DNA from: UBA5972 sp964480735
GTDB taxonomy: Bacteria; Pseudomonadota; Alphaproteobacteria; Rhodobacterales; Rhodobacteraceae
Assembly: GCA_964480735.1 (NCBI GenBank)
Contig: CAYZQS010000060.1
Span: 1-15,217 of the forward strand
DNA: 15,217 nt
Direction of reading: 5' to 3'
In this document: positions 1 to 5,946 of the stretch, in pieces
How positions within the stretch are numbered: position 1 is the stretch's first letter
How the letters are laid out: each line of letters starts with the position of its first letter
Notes under the pieces: generated by a model
The model's database searches: none
What the model was told of the DNA's origin: nothing
Seen by the model: the letters and a program-made list of their open reading frames with translations, nothing else
Translations under genes and position numbers: made by a program

Positions 1-795
1 GGCCACGCTCATATCCTCGCAGGTCCACCCGGCCGCGGCGGAGCGGCGCGACTGGCGGCGCGGGGGGCTTTGCGGATTGGTGCGGGGCTGGTGACGTTGG
101 GGTGTCCGGCGGATGCGCTGGGTGAAAACGCGGCGCAGTTGAATGCGGTTATGGTGCGCGTGGTTGACGGAGCGGACGGATTGGCGGGGCTGCTGGGCAG
201 CGAAAAGATCAACGCCCTTTGTCTGGGGCCGGGGCTGGGGCTGACTGATGGCACCAGGGATATGGTGGCGGTGGCGCTGAAATCGGGCCTTCCATGTGTG
301 TTGGATGCGGATGGATTGAGTATTTTTGAGAACAATGAAAAGGCCTTGTTTGAGCTTACGCATAAGGATGTTGTTCTGACGCCGCACGCGGGTGAATTTA
401 AGCGGTTGTTTCCGGACATAGCGAAGAGGCTCGAAGAGACGCCGATGAGCGGCCCGGCCTTTTCCAAGGTGGACGCAGCGCGTGAGGCGGCGGCGCGGGC
501 GGGGTGTGTAGTTTTGTTCAAGGGGGCGGATACGGTGATTGCGGCGCCAGACGGGCGCTGTTCGATCAACTCAGCGCATTATGAAAGGTCCGCGCCCTGG
601 CTGGCCACGGCAGGCTCCGGCGATGTGCTGGCGGGGTTTATCACCGGGCTGTTGGCGCGGGGTTTTTCGGCGATGACCGCGGCTGAAACCGCGGCGTGGC
701 TGCATGTGGATTGCGCGTTGTCTTTTGGGCCCGGCCTGATCGCCGAGGATTTGCCCGACGAACTGCCCAAACTGTTCCGCAAATTGGGGGTTTGA
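1..795 (+). CDS. nnrD: ADP-dependent (S)-NAD(P)H-hydrate dehydratase, C-terminal part (5' end outside window)
   Basis: The frame is open from base 1 (first residues GHAHILAGPPGRGGAARL) to TGA at 793-795, so the start lies upstream; a TTG at 70 is inside a conserved stretch and is not a credible start. The protein resembles the ribokinase-fold NnrD domain, which dehydrates the damaged S-hydrate of NAD(P)H using ADP in the cytoplasm. Visible family features in order are the glycine-rich start, the GPGLG loop, VLDADGL, LTPHAGEF, FKGADTV and TAGSGDVLAG near the C-terminus, the last belonging to the nucleotide/substrate site. In most bacteria this domain is fused behind an NnrE epimerase domain; whether that is so here cannot be seen. 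The end, about 114 bases before the tRNA gene, looks normal. Confidence 0.9.
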   Translation, partial: GHAHILAGPPGRGGAARLAARGALRIGAGLVTLGCPADALGENAAQLNAVMVRVVDGADGLAGLLGSEKINALCLGPGLGLTDGTRDMVAVALKSGLPCVLDADGLSIFENNEKALFELTHKDVVLTPHAGEFKRLFPDIAKRLEETPMSGPAFSKVDAAREAAARAGCVVLFKGADTVIAAPDGRCSINSAHYERSAPWLATAGSGDVLAGFITGLLARGFSAMTAAETAAWLHVDCALSFGPGLIAEDLPDELPKLFRKLGV

Positions 796-835
796 ATCGG
801 GCCACCGAAACATATCAAATTCCCGTTTTGCCCTG

Positions 836-865
836 TGGACACCGCTTTAAAACCTCTGCTAGAAG
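836..865 (+). promoter_or_regulatory. Candidate promoter for tRNA-Leu (and tig)
   Basis: TGGACA at 836-841 differs at one base from the -35 consensus and is followed after 18 bases by TAGAAG at 860-865. Transcription would begin near 872, about 38 bases before the mature tRNA. No better promoter is visible between the end of nnrD and the tRNA gene. The assignment rests on motif resemblance only. Confidence 0.45.
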
Positions 866-879
866 GGCGCGGAATTTGA

Positions 880-897
880 GGCGGCCAATCGGTCGCC
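880..897 (+). other. Stem-loop just upstream of tRNA-Leu
   Basis: GGCGGCC at 880-886 pairs with GGTCGCC at 891-897 (seven pairs including one G-U) around the loop AATC. The bases after it (GCTTTGGTTT) are only mildly T-rich, so a terminator for nnrD is possible but weak. If the promoter at 836-865 is real, this stem lies in the 5' leader of the tRNA precursor. Confidence 0.4.
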
Positions 898-909
898 GCT
901 TTGGTTTAC

Positions 910-994
910 GCGGGTGTGGCGGAATTGGTAGACGCACCAGATTTAGGTTCTGGCGCCGCGAGGCGTGGGGGTTCAAGTCCCTCCACCCGTACCA
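910..994 (+). tRNA. tRNA-Leu (anticodon UAG)
   Basis: An 85-nt class II tRNA with encoded CCA (992-994). The acceptor stem is GCGGGTG (910-916) with CACCCGT (984-990), followed by discriminator A at 991. The anticodon stem CCAGA/TCTGG encloses loop TTTAGGT, giving anticodon TAG at 944-946, which reads CUA and probably other CUN leucine codons. The long variable arm typical of tRNA-Leu is seen as CGCC-GCGA-GGCG (954-965). The T-stem GGGGG/CCCTC encloses TTCAAGT (972-978). The tig start codon lies only 24 nt beyond the CCA. Confidence 0.97.
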
Positions 995-1018
995 GAAAGA
1001 AGACAAAGGACGAATGAC

Positions 1019-2350
1019 ATGCAAGTCACCGAAACCCTGAACGAAGGCCTTAAGCGGGGCTATAACATCGTGCTGAGCGCGGGCGAGCTTGACGCGAAAG
1101 TGGACTCTAAACTGGCAGAAGCCCAGCCAACCTTTGAAATGAAGGGATTTCGCAAAGGCAAAGTGCCGATGGCCCTGATGAAAAAGCAATTTGGCAGTTC
1201 TGTCATGGGCGAAGCCATGCAGGAAAGCATCGATGAGGCCATGCAGAAACATTTCAGCGATTCAGGTGACCGGCCCGCCGGCCAACCGGACGTCAAGATG
1301 ACAAATGAGGACTGGAAAGAGGGCGACGACATTGAGGTCTCGATGAACTATGAGGCCCTGCCGGACATTCCGGATGTTGATTTCAAGAAGATAAAACTGG
1401 AGCGCCTTGTGGCCAAGGTTGACGACGGCGAGGTTGACGCGGCCCTGGAAAACCTGGCGACCAGCGCCAATGAATATACCGATCGCAAAAAAGGTGCCAA
1501 TGCCCAGGACGGCGATCAGGTGATGATGAATTTTCTGGGCACGGTTGACGGAGCGGCATTCGAAGGCGGTGCTGCGGATGATTATCCGCTGGTGCTGGGT
1601 TCAAACTCTTTCATTCCGGGCTTTGAGGAACAGCTGGTTGGCGTAAAGGCCGGTGATGAAAAAGTGGTTAAGGTGGCGTTTCCGGCTGACTACGGCGCTG
1701 AGGCGCTGGCTGGAAAAGACGCGGAATTCACGTGTAAAATCAACGCGGTAAAGGAACCAAGCGCGGCGGCGATTGATGATGAACTGGCAAAGAAATTTGG
1801 CTCTGACGATTTGGCCGCCCTGAAAGGGCAGGTGGCGGACCGGCTGGGCCTTGAATACGCCGGTGCCGCGCGGACAATTCTTAAGCGCAGGTTAATGGAC
1901 GCGCTGGTTGAAATCATTGATTTTGATCTGCCGCCCAGCATGGTGGAAGCCGAAGCCAATCAGATTGCGCATCAGTTGTGGCACGACGACAACCCGGATG
2001 TGACGGGCCATGATCACCCGGAAATCGAAACAACCGATGAACACACCGATCTGGCCACCCGCCGCGTGCGGTTGGGGTTGTTTTTGGCCGAACTTGGCAA
2101 CAAGAACAGGGTTGAGGTCAGCGATCAGGAAATGCAGGGTGCGGCGGCTGAACAGGCGCGGCAATACCCCGGGCAGGAGAAGGAATTCTTTGAATTCATT
2201 CAGAAAAATGAGCAGGCCCTGCAACAGCTTCGCGCCCCGATCTTTGAGGACAAAGTGGTTGATTTCGTGCTGGAACTGGCCGATGTCAGCGAAAAAGACG
2301 TGTCCAAGGAAGATCTGGAAAAAGCGGTTGAGGCCCTGAGCGAGGAGTAA
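1019..2350 (+). CDS. tig: Trigger factor, ribosome-associated chaperone and peptidyl-prolyl isomerase
   Basis: This 443-residue protein matches trigger factor in length and layout. The N-terminal ribosome-binding domain (about 1-115) carries the signature GFRKGKVP near residue 45, which docks on ribosomal protein L23. A central FKBP-type isomerase domain (about 150-240) and a helical C-terminal chaperone domain follow. It meets nascent chains at the exit tunnel in the cytoplasm. The start at ATG 1019 is chosen because the protein then begins MQVTETLNEGL, as in the family, and AAAGGA at 1005-1010 gives a ribosome site at good distance; the longer frame from 965 lies inside the tRNA gene. The gene sits 24 nt behind tRNA-Leu with no room for its own promoter there. 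A stretch rich in His, Asp and Glu (about 325-345) lies in the C-terminal arm. Confidence 0.96.
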   Translation: MQVTETLNEGLKRGYNIVLSAGELDAKVDSKLAEAQPTFEMKGFRKGKVPMALMKKQFGSSVMGEAMQESIDEAMQKHFSDSGDRPAGQPDVKMTNEDWKEGDDIEVSMNYEALPDIPDVDFKKIKLERLVAKVDDGEVDAALENLATSANEYTDRKKGANAQDGDQVMMNFLGTVDGAAFEGGAADDYPLVLGSNSFIPGFEEQLVGVKAGDEKVVKVAFPADYGAEALAGKDAEFTCKINAVKEPSAAAIDDELAKKFGSDDLAALKGQVADRLGLEYAGAARTILKRRLMDALVEIIDFDLPPSMVEAEANQIAHQLWHDDNPDVTGHDHPEIETTDEHTDLATRRVRLGLFLAELGNKNRVEVSDQEMQGAAAEQARQYPGQEKEFFEFIQKNEQALQQLRAPIFEDKVVDFVLELADVSEKDVSKEDLEKAVEALSEE

Positions 2351-2371
2351 TCCTTTCGCGCAGGTTGACTG

Positions 2372-2409
2372 AAAACGGATCGCTTTTGCGGACCGGTTTT
2401 TGTGTTTTT
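2372..2409 (+). terminator. Probable Rho-independent terminator of tig
   Basis: AAAACGGATCGC (2372-2383) can pair, with a bulge and two mismatches, with GCGGACCGGTTTT (2388-2400) around a T-rich loop, and is followed by TGTGTTTTT. It starts 22 bases after the tig stop. The stem is imperfect, so strength is uncertain. Confidence 0.5.
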
Positions 2410-2414
2410 GGACG

Positions 2415-2453
2415 TATGTATTTCATCGGTATTTGATATGTATTTCATACATA
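2415..2453. repeat. AT-rich direct repeat with an overlapping 7-3-7 palindrome
   Basis: The 12-mer TATGTATTTCAT occurs at 2415-2426 and again at 2437-2448, 22 bases apart start to start, about two helical turns. The second copy is also the left side of a perfect palindrome, TATGTAT-TTC-ATACATA (2437-2453). It lies between the convergent 3' ends of tig and the small membrane gene, in DNA clearly more AT-rich than its surroundings. Such layouts are typical of dimeric repressor sites, but no gene start is next to it. No regulator can be named. Confidence 0.6.
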
Positions 2454-2541
2454 CCTTTGGCTGGCCCACTTTGATCCGCGCGGAGCCCATTTATCGCAAC
2501 GAAACCCGTGAAACTGTCGCCGCCTGTCGGTTCGTTTTGCG

Positions 2542-2928
2542 CTATTTTGCGTTTTGCAATGCGTTCCAGCCAAACAACAGCGTGCCGATGACCAACAAAG
2601 TTTCGGATATCGGAAACAGGATGCCGCCTGCTCCGAGCTGTTCATCGGTAACAGTGCCCGACAGCACCAACACCAGCATGGTTGTCAAGATCAGGGTGCC
2701 CGCCTGATGCAGCCAAAAATGAGGACGCGCCAGTCCGGAGTTACCCATTTCAGGAAAGACCCGGTAAACGAGCGCAAATATTGTCATCAACGCAAAACCC
2801 ACCAAATTGATATGGGCGTGGGCGCCGGTCAATTCATGATTTTCCGAACCGCCCATATACATGCCTATCAACATGCCAATCAGCAGGTAAACGATGCCCA
2901 TCAACAGAAAATTGCGTGAAATATTCAT
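2542..2928 (-). CDS. Small four-helix membrane protein resembling heme-copper oxidase subunit I
   Basis: A 128-residue, strongly hydrophobic protein with about four membrane helices (roughly 8-26, 40-58, 72-92 and 104-123). HAHINLVGF at 37-45, at the start of the second helix, resembles the heme-ligand helix of cbb3/NorB-type subunit I, and further histidines (31, 70, 74) lie near helix ends. Full subunit I has at least twelve helices, so this is not an oxidase by itself; short stand-alone proteins of this sort occur in proteobacteria, usually without a proven function. Start ATG 2928 is preceded by a strong ribosome site, GGAGGGG (2934-2940). It reads in the same direction as merR, 136 bp downstream of it, and converges on tig. 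Function is not assigned; heme binding, oxidase assembly or nitric-oxide response are possibilities suggested by resemblance only. Confidence 0.75.
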   Translation of the reverse strand: MNISRNFLLMGIVYLLIGMLIGMYMGGSENHELTGAHAHINLVGFALMTIFALVYRVFPEMGNSGLARPHFWLHQAGTLILTTMLVLVLSGTVTDEQLGAGGILFPISETLLVIGTLLFGWNALQNAK

Positions 2929-3006
2929 GGTATCCCCTCCATTCTAGCTAGGTCCATTGGGTTTACCGACTGGACCAGCGTGGCTTGGTTTGACGTATAC
3001 ATTAAA

Positions 3007-3042
3007 TTGCCGTGGCTGCAAAAATTTATTGCCGCTGAACAA
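3007..3042 (-). promoter_or_regulatory. Two TTG..CAA dyads, candidate Fnr/Nnr-type sites
   Basis: TTGCCGCTGAACAA at 3029-3042 has the TTG-N8-CAA frame of Crp/Fnr-family boxes. A second dyad, TTGC-N7-GCAA, lies at 3007-3021 with one base too many for the classic spacing. Both are in the 136-bp space upstream of the small heme-copper-like gene. The match is to half-site outline only and could be chance. Confidence 0.3.
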
Positions 3043-3064
3043 ATTACATTTGTCGGTTCGACTT

Positions 3065-3283
3065 CTATGGTGCCTGACTTTCAAACAACGTCTCGATGAT
3101 CGGACAATCCGGCACATCGCCCTTGCCNNNNNNNNNNNNNNNNNNNNNNNNNNNNNNNNNNNNNNNNNNNNNNNNNNNNNNNNNNNNNNNNNNNNNNNNN
3201 NNNNNNNNNNNNNNNNNNNNNNNNNNNCTTTGGGCGGACATTTGACCAATGGCGTAACCTCGCAACTTTGTGATCTTGGGCAT
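3065..3283 (-). CDS. merR: MerR-type Hg(II)-responsive regulator, interrupted by an assembly gap
   Basis: Two fragments in one minus-strand frame flank a 100-N gap. The N-terminal one (3283-3228) reads MPKITKLRGYAIGQMSAQ, where YAIGQMSA matches the start of the MerR winged helix (compare 'IGELA..'). The C-terminal one (3127-3065) ends PDCPIIETLFESQAP; its Cys corresponds to the third mercury-binding cysteine near the end of MerR (Cys126 of Tn501). The rest of the DNA-binding domain, the dimer helix and the other two metal cysteines are hidden. MerR proteins have about 130-145 residues, so roughly 300 bases are missing rather than 100. Start ATG 3283 is preferred over 3319 because AAGGA (3292-3296) precedes it and 3319 would lie beyond the operator. 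The gene diverges from merT and its ribosome site overlaps the mer -35, as expected for an autoregulated merR. Confidence 0.8.
   Translation of the reverse strand: MPKITKLRGYAIGQMSAQXXXXXXXXXXXXXXXXXXXXXXXXXXXXXXXXXXGKGDVPDCPIIETLFESQAP
3128..3227. other. Assembly gap (100 N) inside merR
   Basis: Exactly 100 unknown bases. That round number is a usual placeholder for a scaffold join of unknown size. The merR fragments on either side imply about 300 missing bases. Confidence 0.95.
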
Positions 3284-3294
3284 CGAAATAATCC

Positions 3295-3325
3295 TTGTAT
3301 CTGTAGTCACTACAGACATTAGGAC
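3295..3325 (+). promoter_or_regulatory. mer promoter and MerR operator
   Basis: A -35 TTGTAT (3295-3300) and -10 TAGGAC (3320-3325) are separated by 19 bases, the over-long spacer typical of MerR-controlled promoters. A perfect dyad, TCTGTAG-TCA-CTACAGA (3300-3316), fills the spacer. Laid against the known Tn501 merT promoter (TTGACT, 19 bp with a dyad, TAAGGT), all elements fall in register. MerR would bind the dyad, hold RNA polymerase in place and, with Hg(II), untwist the spacer to open transcription of merTPFA. The merR start at 3283 lies just outside on the other strand, so the same site should repress merR. Confidence 0.88.
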
Positions 3326-3360
3326 ACAAACAGAGAGTCTGTAAATGAGGATTTGCGTCT

Positions 3361-3765
3361 GTGGCTTTGCAAAACGAAATGACCCCGCAAAAAGAACTTG
3401 AGCCGGATAAGACAGATATGGGCACCAAGGTGGCCACGGCGGGCGGGGTGCTGGGTGCTTTGGCGATGACGTCGTGCTGCATCCTGCCGCTGGTGTTGTT
3501 CAGCCTTGGCGTGACCAGTGCTTGGATCGGGCGGCTGGGTGCGCTTTATCAGTACAAATGGTTTTTCTTTGCTTTTGCCGGGGCTTCGCTGATCTATGGC
3601 TTTTGGAAGGTGTACAAACCTGCAGGGCAGGATTGCGCTGACGGTGCGGTCTGTGCCCGACCGGCGAACAAGATTTTCATGAAAATATCATTGTGGAGCG
3701 CGACGACAATCATCATGGCCGCTTTGGTCTTTCCTTACGTCACACCTTACTTTCTGGGCTACTGA
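3361..3765 (+). CDS. merT: Mercuric ion transport protein MerT
   Basis: A 134-residue inner-membrane protein with three predicted helices. The first carries the vicinal pair in TSCCILP, which takes Hg(II) from MerP. A second cysteine pair sits in the cytoplasmic loop (DCADGAVCA), from which the ion passes to MerA. The ending FPYVTPYFLGY matches the family. Start GTG 3361 is chosen because TGAGGAT (3346-3352) lies about 9 bases ahead; ATG 3379 and 3418 are possible but have poorer ribosome sites, and from GTG the protein carries about 20 polar residues more than usual before the first helix. It is the first gene behind the mer promoter, with merP directly after it. Confidence 0.93.
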   Translation: MALQNEMTPQKELEPDKTDMGTKVATAGGVLGALAMTSCCILPLVLFSLGVTSAWIGRLGALYQYKWFFFAFAGASLIYGFWKVYKPAGQDCADGAVCARPANKIFMKISLWSATTIIMAALVFPYVTPYFLGY

Positions 3766-3780
3766 GAAATGGAACAAAAA

Positions 3781-4089
3781 ATGAAAAATCTGATTATCGC
3801 CTGTGCCCTTGGTCTGATGACGACCGGGGCCGCCTGGGCGGAGGAACAGCAAACCAATATCGAGGTCAGTGGTCTTTACTGCCCCTCGTGCAAGTTCATC
3901 GCAGGCGAAGCCATGAAAATGATCGAAAGCGTTGATATCATTGAGGCCATCGTTGCAGAGGACGGCGAAAGCGCGGTTTATGTGGTTTCTTATGATGACG
4001 CCGTGACCAACCCGCAGGAGATTGCCGAATGGACCCTGATGTATGGCTACACGTCCGAGGTTCTGGTTGATGAGGACTCCAGTTCCTGA
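3781..4089 (+). CDS. merP: MerP-like periplasmic mercury-binding protein
   Basis: From ATG 3781 the protein has 102 residues: a signal peptide (MKNLIIACALGLMTTGAAWA, cleavage before EEQQ) and a heavy-metal-associated fold. The metal site reads GLYCPSCKFIAGEAM, keeping both cysteines of the CxxC motif while the familiar MerP has GMTCAAC. MerP binds Hg(II) in the periplasm and hands it to MerT. An upstream in-frame ATG at 3769 would add four residues (MEQK), but GGA at 3771-3773 is better placed for 3781. It lies 15 bp after merT, so the two are co-transcribed. It is a divergent member; the mer context supports the name more than similarity does, and specificity for another metal cannot be excluded. 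Confidence 0.82.
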   Translation: MKNLIIACALGLMTTGAAWAEEQQTNIEVSGLYCPSCKFIAGEAMKMIESVDIIEAIVAEDGESAVYVVSYDDAVTNPQEIAEWTLMYGYTSEVLVDEDSSS

Positions 4090-4114
4090 GAATTGAACGT
4101 TTGTGGGTGCAAGC

Positions 4115-4138
4115 AAACAGCCTGTCGGCCGGTTTTTT
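4115..4138 (+). terminator. Weak terminator-like hairpin between merP and merF
   Basis: AAAC (4115-4118) and GCC (4120-4122) can pair with GGC (4127-4129) and GTTT (4132-4135) around TGTC, followed by a run of six T (4133-4138). It lies in the only sizeable space (98 bp) within the mer operon. If active it would lower merF and merA relative to merT and merP; the stem is short and interrupted. Confidence 0.3.
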
Positions 4139-4187
4139 GTACCATTTGCAGATTGACCAGGGACCGAAATAAAAGAGGTGGAGGCGC

Positions 4188-4397
4188 ATGAAAGACAAAC
4201 TTTTTGCGTATGGCGTGATCGGGACGGTCGTTGCGGCGCTGTGTTGTTTCACGCCGGTATTGGTGGTGCTGTTTGGGCTTGTCGGGCTGTCAGCGTTCGT
4301 GGGAAAGCTGGACATCGTGCTGTTCCCTGCGCTTTTCTTTTTTATCGGTCTGACGATTTACGCGCTCTATCGCCGGTCCAAAAACTCTGCCGGCTGA
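4188..4397 (+). CDS. merF: Mercury transporter MerF, short form
   Basis: A 69-residue protein with two predicted membrane helices (about 7-29 and 41-62). ALCCFTPVLVVLFGLVGLSA is nearly the family signature, with the vicinal Cys pair (19-20) in the first helix. MerF moves Hg(II) across the inner membrane to the cytoplasm. Plasmid MerF proteins have about 81 residues and a second Cys pair near the C-terminus; this one ends RRSKNSAG and lacks it. A strong ribosome site, AGAGGTGGAGG (4174-4184), precedes ATG 4188. merA starts 33 bp after the stop, so the genes form one operon. Confidence 0.92.
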   Translation: MKDKLFAYGVIGTVVAALCCFTPVLVVLFGLVGLSAFVGKLDIVLFPALFFFIGLTIYALYRRSKNSAG

Positions 4398-4430
4398 GCC
4401 ATATCGCCACCAAAACCAAGGATCAAACCT

Positions 4431-5858
4431 ATGCCTGACAGTTCAGTTCAAAATCCAAACGCCACTTATGATCTGGCCGTGATAGGTGCCGGATCAGCCG
4501 GATTTTCCGCGGCCATCACCGCGGCTGACGACGGCGCGCGGGTGGCGCTGATTGGTTACGGGACCATCGGCGGAACCTGTGTCAACGTGGGCTGTGTGCC
4601 GTCCAAGGCGATGATCCGGGCGATGGACACCATGCATATCAAAGCGGTGGCAGCACGGTTTGACGGCGTTGAGGCCAGCGCTGCGGTCACCGACTGGCAG
4701 GCGGTAGTGCAGCAAAAGCAGGCGCTGGTGGATGATCTGCGTGCGGCCAAATACACCGATGTTTTGCCGAATTATCAATCGGTTGCCTATTTGGAAGGCA
4801 AGGCCGTGTTTGACGAAAAGGGTGGTTTGCAAATGAACGGCAAAACCATCGACGCTGATAAAGTCATCATCGCCACGGGTTCTAAACCTCACGTGCCGGA
4901 AATTGAGGGAATAGAAAGCGTCACCCATTATGACAGCACGTCGATACTGGAGCTGGAAACGCTGCCAAAATCGCTGCTGGTGATGGGTGGTGGCTATATC
5001 GGCGTGGAGCTGGCCCAGATGTTTGCCCGTGCGGGTACAAAGGTGACAATTGTCACCCGGCGGGGGTTGCTGCCGGAAGGCGAGCCTGAAATCAGCGCAG
5101 CGCTTACGGAATATTTTGAACTGGAAGGCGTGCGGGTTTTGGACGGGCTGAGTTATGAAAATGTAGCGGAGGCGGACGGGCAGGTGAATTTGCAGGTGAC
5201 AGGCAGCTATGGCGCTGAGGTTTTGAGTGCCGAAAAGCTGTTGTTGGCCACCGGACGGGTTCCAAACGTGGAGTCTTTGGAATTGGCAAATGCCGGGATC
5301 AAAGTGTCAGCGCAGGGCGGTGTTGTGGTTGACAACCGGATGCGCACCTCGCGCGACGGCGTTTACGCGGCCGGCGATGTGACCGGTGAAGATCAGTTTG
5401 TTTATATGGCGGCCTATGGCGCCAAGATTGCAGCCAAGAACGCCATGAACAGCAATTCTTTGAGCTATGATAACGCGGTCGTGCCAGCGGTGGTGTTTTG
5501 TGACCCACAAGTGGCCAGTGTGGGGCTGACCGAGGCGCAGGCAAAAGCCGCCGGGTTTGACGCGCAGACTTCGGTTTTGGGGCTGGAAAACGTGCCCCGT
5601 GCGCTGGCGGCGCGGGACACGCGCGGGCTGATCAAGCTGGTGGCAGACCGTGCAACCAAGAAACTGCTGGGGGCCCATATTCTGGCACCTGAAGGGTCCG
5701 ACAGCATTCAGACCGCGGCCATGGCGATCAGGGCGGGTATGTCCTATGAACAGCTTGGCGAAATGATTTTCCCCTATCTGACGACCGTGGAGGGGCTGAA
5801 ACTGGCGGCGCAGACCTTTGACAAGGATGTTTCAAAACTGTCATGCTGCGCGGGATGA
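4431..5858 (+). CDS. merA: Mercury(II) reductase
   Basis: A 475-residue flavoprotein disulfide reductase that reduces Hg(II) to volatile Hg(0) with NADPH in the cytoplasm. In order: FAD-binding AVIGAGSAGFSAA (about 16-28), redox-active GGTCVNVGCVPSK (Cys50 and Cys55), NADPH-binding VMGGGYIGVELA (about 183-194), the second FAD motif YAAGDVTGEDQF near 310-320, and a C-terminal dimer domain ending in SCCAG. That last vicinal Cys pair separates MerA from lipoamide and glutathione reductases, because it receives Hg(II). The N-terminal metal-binding (NmerA) domain of many MerA proteins is absent, since the FAD motif starts at once. Start ATG 4431 has AAGGAT (4418-4423) ahead of it. Last gene of the operon. 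Confidence 0.96.
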   Translation: MPDSSVQNPNATYDLAVIGAGSAGFSAAITAADDGARVALIGYGTIGGTCVNVGCVPSKAMIRAMDTMHIKAVAARFDGVEASAAVTDWQAVVQQKQALVDDLRAAKYTDVLPNYQSVAYLEGKAVFDEKGGLQMNGKTIDADKVIIATGSKPHVPEIEGIESVTHYDSTSILELETLPKSLLVMGGGYIGVELAQMFARAGTKVTIVTRRGLLPEGEPEISAALTEYFELEGVRVLDGLSYENVAEADGQVNLQVTGSYGAEVLSAEKLLLATGRVPNVESLELANAGIKVSAQGGVVVDNRMRTSRDGVYAAGDVTGEDQFVYMAAYGAKIAAKNAMNSNSLSYDNAVVPAVVFCDPQVASVGLTEAQAKAAGFDAQTSVLGLENVPRALAARDTRGLIKLVADRATKKLLGAHILAPEGSDSIQTAAMAIRAGMSYEQLGEMIFPYLTTVEGLKLAAQTFDKDVSKLSCCAG

Positions 5859-5868
5859 ATTTGCTTTT

Positions 5869-5906
5869 GCTAAATTAACTTCTCAGCAGCTCATTCAAGT
5901 TTTAGC
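5869..5906 (+). terminator. Possible mer operon terminator
   Basis: GCTAA and AACTT (5869-5882) can pair with AAGTT and TTAGC (5897-5906) with a three-base bulge, enclosing a 15-base loop, 10 bases after the merA stop. No strong T-run follows, so termination efficiency is doubtful. Confidence 0.3.
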
Positions 5907-5946
5907 TTTGGCAATCGCTTTGCGGTCCATGCGGCCCTTTAGCCCC

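Noticed and set aside
9..569. 186-residue minus-strand frame opposite nnrD
   Set aside because: Shadow frame rich in Ser, Ala and Pro, typical of the complement of GC-rich coding DNA; nnrD on the plus strand shows conserved motifs.
2402..2707. 101-residue plus-strand open frame after tig
   Set aside because: Most of it is antisense to the heme-copper-like gene; no ribosome site or family resemblance. The minus-strand protein has clear membrane helices and a strong ribosome site.
4188..4438. Alternative plus-strand frame over merF starting at GTG 4178
   Set aside because: Out of frame with the MerF signature and not related to a known protein.
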